This document shows, piece by piece, positions 52,646 through 55,255 of a stretch of DNA of 55,255 nt. The DNA lies in assembly GCF_014649915.1 (NCBI RefSeq), contig NZ_BMTY01000018.1, forward strand, positions 45,403 through 100,657, in the 5' to 3' direction. Source of the stretch: Streptomyces toxytricini. Its GTDB lineage: Bacteria; Actinomycetota; Actinomycetes; Streptomycetales; Streptomycetaceae. Under the pieces are notes generated by a model that did no database searches, was not told the origin of the DNA, and was given only the letters and a program-made list of their open reading frames with translations. A program made the position numbers and the translations under genes. Positions within the stretch are counted from its first letter, which is position 1, and every line of letters begins with the position of its first letter.

Positions 52646-53422
52646 ATGAACACCGGAAACGCCGCGGACGCCGGGACCGCCGAGGCCCCGCTGAAGGGTG
52701 CCGTCGTCGCGGTAGCCGGGGCCGGCGGCCCCGCGGGCCGGGCCGCCCTGATGCGCCTCGCCGAGGCCGGCGCCGTCGTCGTCGCGTCCGACGCCGACGC
52801 GGCGCGCCTGGCCGAGGCCGTGGACGCGGCCCGGTACGCCCACGGCGGCGCCACCGTCACCGGCGACACCGTGGACCTGCTCGACCTGGAGGCCACCAAG
52901 GCGTGGGCCGACCGCACCGAGAAGGAGTTCGGCCGCGTCGACGGCCTCGTCCACCTCGTCGGCGGCTGGCGCGGCAGCACCTCCTTCACCGAGACGGACC
53001 TCGCGGACTGGGACTTCCTGGAGAAGCTCCTGATCCGCACCGTCCAGCACACGTCGATGGCCTTCCACGACGCCCTGCTCCGCAGCGGCCGCGGGCGCTA
53101 CGTCCTGGTCAGCCAGTCGGGCGCGCACAAGCCGGTCGCCAACAACGCCGCCTACAACGCCGGCAAGGCCGCCGCCGAGGCCTGGACCCTCGCGATGGCC
53201 GACTCCTTCCGCAAGGCGGGGGGCGAGGACGGCCCCGGAGCGGCGGCTGCGATCCTGGTGATCAAGGCACTGGTGCACGACGCGATGCGCGCCGAGCGCC
53301 CCAATGCGAAGTTCGCGGGCTTCACCGACGTCAAGGACCTGGCCGAGGCCATCGCCGGCGTCTGGGAGAAGTCCGCCATCGATGTGAACGGACAGCGTCT
53401 GTGGCTCACACCGCAACCGTGA
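52646..53422 (+). CDS. Short-chain dehydrogenase/reductase
   Basis: 258 residues from ATG 52646, with AGGAGG upstream. The nucleotide-binding turn 'VVAVAGAGGPAGRAAL' departs slightly from TGxxxGxG, but 'GRVDGLVHLVGGWRG' and the catalytic Ser of 'LVSQSGA' with Tyr-x-x-x-Lys ('YNAGK') are intact. It would reduce or oxidise an alcohol/carbonyl group with NAD(P)H. It is between DUF6421 and a threonine aldolase; the GTG of the aldolase overlaps its TGA, so this is the centre of an operon. Substrate unknown. Confidence 0.9.
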   Translation: MNTGNAADAGTAEAPLKGAVVAVAGAGGPAGRAALMRLAEAGAVVVASDADAARLAEAVDAARYAHGGATVTGDTVDLLDLEATKAWADRTEKEFGRVDGLVHLVGGWRGSTSFTETDLADWDFLEKLLIRTVQHTSMAFHDALLRSGRGRYVLVSQSGAHKPVANNAAYNAGKAAAEAWTLAMADSFRKAGGEDGPGAAAAILVIKALVHDAMRAERPNAKFAGFTDVKDLAEAIAGVWEKSAIDVNGQRLWLTPQP

Positions 53423-54480
53423 AGACCGACGCCCGCCGCCGGCACGACCCGGCGGTGCGCGGTTTCGCGAGCGACAACTACGCGGGGGTCCATCCGGAGA
53501 TCCTGGAGGCCCTCGCCCTCGCCAACGGCGGCCACCAGGTCGCCTACGGGGAGGACGAGTACACCGAGAACCTCCAGCGGGTCATGCGCAGCCACTTCGG
53601 CCCGTACGCGGAGGCCTTCCCGGTCTTCAACGGCACCGGCGCGAACGTCACGGCCCTGCAGGCCATGACCGACCGCTGGGGTGCGGTGATCTGCGCCAAG
53701 ACCGCCCACATCAACGTGGACGAGGGCGGCGCCCCGGAGCGGATGGCCGGCCTGAAGCTGCTGGCCGTCCCCACTCCGGACGGCAAGCTCACCCCGGAGC
53801 TGATCGACCAGGAGGCCTGGGGCTTCGAGGACGAGCACCGGGCGATGCCGCAGGTCGTGTCGATCACCCAGAACACCGAGCTGGGCACCGTCTACACCGT
53901 GGACGAGGTCCGGGCCATCTGCGAGCACGCGCACGCGCTCGGCATGAAGGTGCACCTCGACGGCGCCCGCATAGCCAACGCCGCCGCCTCCCTGGACGTG
54001 CCGATGCGCACGTTCACCAACGCGGCGGGCGTCGACGTGCTCTCGTACGGCGGCACGAAGAACGGCATGATGTTCGGCGAAGCCGTCGTCGTGGTCAACC
54101 CCGACGCGGTGCGCCAGATGAAGCACATCCGCAAGATGTCGATGCAGCTCGCGTCGAAGATGCGGTTCGTCTCCGTCCAGTTGGAGGCGCTGCTCGCCAA
54201 GGACCTGTGGCTGCGCAACGCCCGGCAGGCCAACGGGATGGCGCAGCGGCTGGCCGCAGGCGTCCGCGAGACCGACGGGGTGGAGATCCTCTACCCGGTC
54301 CAGGCGAACGCGGTCTTCGCGAAGCTGCCGCACGAGGTGTCGCGCAGGCTCCAGGAGCGCTACCGCTTCTACTTCTGGGACGAGGCCGCCGGCCACGTCC
54401 GCTGGATGTGCGGCTTCGACACCACCGAGGAGGACGTCGACGGCTTCCTCCAGGCGCTGAAGGAAGAGCTGGCCCGCTGA
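53419..54480 (+). CDS. ltaE: Low-specificity L-threonine aldolase family protein
   Basis: 353 residues from GTG 53419, overlapping the SDR stop by four bases; GTG 53401 in frame is six codons longer. Fold-type I PLP enzyme: 'GFASDNYAGVHPEILEAL' substrate strand, 'NGTGANVTAL', 'KVHLDGARIANAAASLD', and the PLP-lysine in 'SYGGTKNGMMFGEA' at residue 214. It would cleave beta-hydroxy-amino acids to glycine and an aldehyde, or the reverse. It closes the DUF6421-SDR-aldolase operon, followed by a strong hairpin. The natural substrate in this context is unknown; the aldehyde could be a substrate of the SDR (inference). Confidence 0.92.
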   Translation: MKTDARRRHDPAVRGFASDNYAGVHPEILEALALANGGHQVAYGEDEYTENLQRVMRSHFGPYAEAFPVFNGTGANVTALQAMTDRWGAVICAKTAHINVDEGGAPERMAGLKLLAVPTPDGKLTPELIDQEAWGFEDEHRAMPQVVSITQNTELGTVYTVDEVRAICEHAHALGMKVHLDGARIANAAASLDVPMRTFTNAAGVDVLSYGGTKNGMMFGEAVVVVNPDAVRQMKHIRKMSMQLASKMRFVSVQLEALLAKDLWLRNARQANGMAQRLAAGVRETDGVEILYPVQANAVFAKLPHEVSRRLQERYRFYFWDEAAGHVRWMCGFDTTEEDVDGFLQALKEELAR

Positions 54481-54509
54481 TCCGACCGCGCACGGTCGCA
54501 TGAATGGAT

Positions 54510-54551
54510 ATACCCCCGACCGCAATTCCATTGAATTGCGGTCGGGGGTAT
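54510..54551. terminator. Perfect 18-bp inverted repeat (terminator or operator)
   Basis: The left arm 54510-54527 pairs perfectly with the right arm 54534-54551 around a 6-base CCATTG loop; one more C-G pair closes the loop to 4. It follows the aldolase stop by 29 bases and precedes the transglutaminase start by 16. It could terminate the operon, but it also overlaps the -35 of the promoter that follows, so it may be an operator. Confidence 0.75.
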
Positions 54552-54560
54552 GCCTATGCT
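54531..54560 (+). promoter_or_regulatory. Promoter embedded in hairpin for the transglutaminase gene
   Basis: TTGAAT (54531-54536) and TATGCT (54555-54560) are 18 bases apart, and the -10 ends 7 bases before ATG 54568, so a leaderless mRNA is expected. The -35 lies in the loop and right arm of the perfect inverted repeat. Confidence 0.6.
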
Positions 54561-54567
54561 CCGCCCC

Positions 54568-55167
54568 ATGCAGCTGATCCCGCGGAGCCCGGACGAGCGC
54601 GCGTACACGGCGGCGAGCGAGGCCGTCGACCACGACCATCCGTACGTCCGGGAGCTGGCCGGCAGCCTGTGGTCCGCCCATGGGGACGCATACTCATACG
54701 CCAAGGCGGCCTTCGAGTTCGTCCGGGACGCCGTCCCCCACTCGGCGGACTCCGGCGACCTGCGCGTCTCCTGGCGCGCCTCCGACGTCCTCGCGACCCG
54801 CAACGGCATCTGCCACGCCAAGTCGCACGCCCTCGTGGCCCTGCTGCGCGCCCGCGGCATCCCGGCCGGCCTCTGCTACCAGCGGCTGACCGAGGACGAC
54901 GGCACGCAGCCCCTCGTCCACGGCCTCATCGCCCTCCGGCTCCCCGGCTCCCGCGGCTGGGCCCGCCAGGACCCGCGCGGCAACAAACCCGGCGTGGACG
55001 CCCAGTTCCGCCTGGGCGCCGAACGGCTCGCCTTCCCCGTCCGCCCCGGACTCGGCGAGGCCGACTACCCCGACCTGTACGCCGAACCCCACCCGGCCGT
55101 CCTCACGGCCCTCCGCGGCTCCGCCGACCGCCGGGAGCTGTGGCAGAGGCTGCCGCAGGACCTGTAG
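54568..55167 (+). CDS. Transglutaminase-like cysteine protease family protein
   Basis: 199 residues from ATG 54568; the in-frame ATG at 54550 lies inside the hairpin. The transglutaminase-like core is recognisable: the Cys in 'ATRNGICHAKSHALVALLRA' (position ~87), the His of 'PLVHGLIAL' and the Asp of 'WARQDPRGN' form the triad. Bacterial members are mostly peptidases or amide hydrolases rather than cross-linkers. Soluble, no signal peptide. The gene has its own leaderless promoter; the last 65 bases overlap the 3' end of a convergent reading frame. Confidence 0.9.
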   Translation: MQLIPRSPDERAYTAASEAVDHDHPYVRELAGSLWSAHGDAYSYAKAAFEFVRDAVPHSADSGDLRVSWRASDVLATRNGICHAKSHALVALLRARGIPAGLCYQRLTEDDGTQPLVHGLIALRLPGSRGWARQDPRGNKPGVDAQFRLGAERLAFPVRPGLGEADYPDLYAEPHPAVLTALRGSADRRELWQRLPQDL

Positions 55168-55255
55168 CGGATTCCGCCGTGCCGCGAGCGCCCGCGGTGC
55201 CGCGCGGCGCGGCCAGGCCGTGCAGCAGTGCCGACGCCAGGACCAGCGCCCCGAC
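55103..55255 (-). CDS. 3' end of a membrane-protein gene (partial)
   Basis: A minus-strand frame open from the window edge to a TGA at 55103 (51 codons). It has typical G/C third positions and a hydrophobic segment 'VGALVLASALLHGLA' followed by a basic and Gly-rich tail, like the last helix and tail of an EamA-type transporter, but too little is present to name it. It overlaps the transglutaminase gene by 65 bases, so the true stop could differ. Confidence 0.35.
   Translation of the reverse strand, partial: VGALVLASALLHGLAAPRGTAGARGTAESATGPAAASATAPGGRRSRGGP

Noticed and set aside
54510..54551. Hairpin as the terminal inverted repeat of an insertion sequence
   Set aside because: The arms face each other over 6 bases with no transposase or duplicate copy in the window.

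Overview
The window is very GC-rich actinobacterial DNA (GC or GTG starts and C/G third positions nearly everywhere) with the gene content of a Streptomyces or close relative such as Kitasatospora: a conservon (cvn) signalling operon, DUF742, DUF6397, DUF5134, DUF6069 and DUF6421 proteins, MpaB-type oxygenase, WS/DGAT acyltransferase and a LitR/CarH-type regulator. It looks like ordinary chromosome. I see no insertion sequence, phage gene, CRISPR array, tRNA, rRNA or plasmid function.

Layout. 1-3.4 kb: a truncated unknown gene, an MpaB-family oxygenase, a methyltransferase and a membrane MHYT sensor. 3.4-8.9 kb: a conservon (histidine kinase, roadblock, DUF742, GTPase), a second roadblock paralogue and a DUF6397-type gene. 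8.9-13.7 kb: YchJ, TesB thioesterase, a Ski2-like DUF3516 helicase and a YdjM-like membrane hydrolase. 13.7-17.4 kb: two translationally coupled ABC half-exporters that together would form one canonical and one degenerate ATP site. 17.6-23 kb: a D-lactate-dehydrogenase-type FAD/Fe-S protein, then a divergent MarR/ABC-exporter pair around a palindromic operator. 23-27.1 kb: orphan MltG, flavin monooxygenase, P450, Lrp regulator. 27.2-31.8 kb: a probable light/B12-responsive block (SDR, photolyase, MerR-B12 regulator, convergent ECF sigma factor).

32-37.4 kb: histidine phosphatase, FUSC membrane protein, streptothricin-acetyltransferase-like GNAT, a stand-alone bacterial nitric oxide synthase oxygenase, and a beta-propeller lactonase. 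37.5-43.4 kb: a CbiX-like protein lacking its metal histidines, uracil-DNA glycosylase, a BNR-repeat protein, WS/DGAT, and an FprA-like ferredoxin reductase. 43.5-50.8 kb: divergent DUF305 lipoprotein and LVIVD-repeat protein, TetR with its own operator, DUF6069, PAP2 phosphatase, M56 peptidase, DUF5134, GNAT, and a GDPD-fold protein missing expected metal ligands. 51.2-55.2 kb: a DUF6421-SDR-threonine-aldolase operon, a perfect 18-bp hairpin fused to a promoter, a transglutaminase-like protein and the 3' end of a membrane-protein gene.

The main points for follow-up are the nitric oxide synthase with a palindrome in front of it, the SDR/photolyase/LitR-like/sigma block, the asymmetric ABC pair, the uncharacterised DUF6421 operon, two apparently catalytically degenerate enzymes (GDPD, CbiX-like), the hairpin-promoter at 54.5 kb, and a recurrent TANNNT-(6-9 nt)-start-codon arrangement suggesting many leaderless mRNAs. 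All functional assignments are from reading the sequence and from memory of the families; no database search was run.
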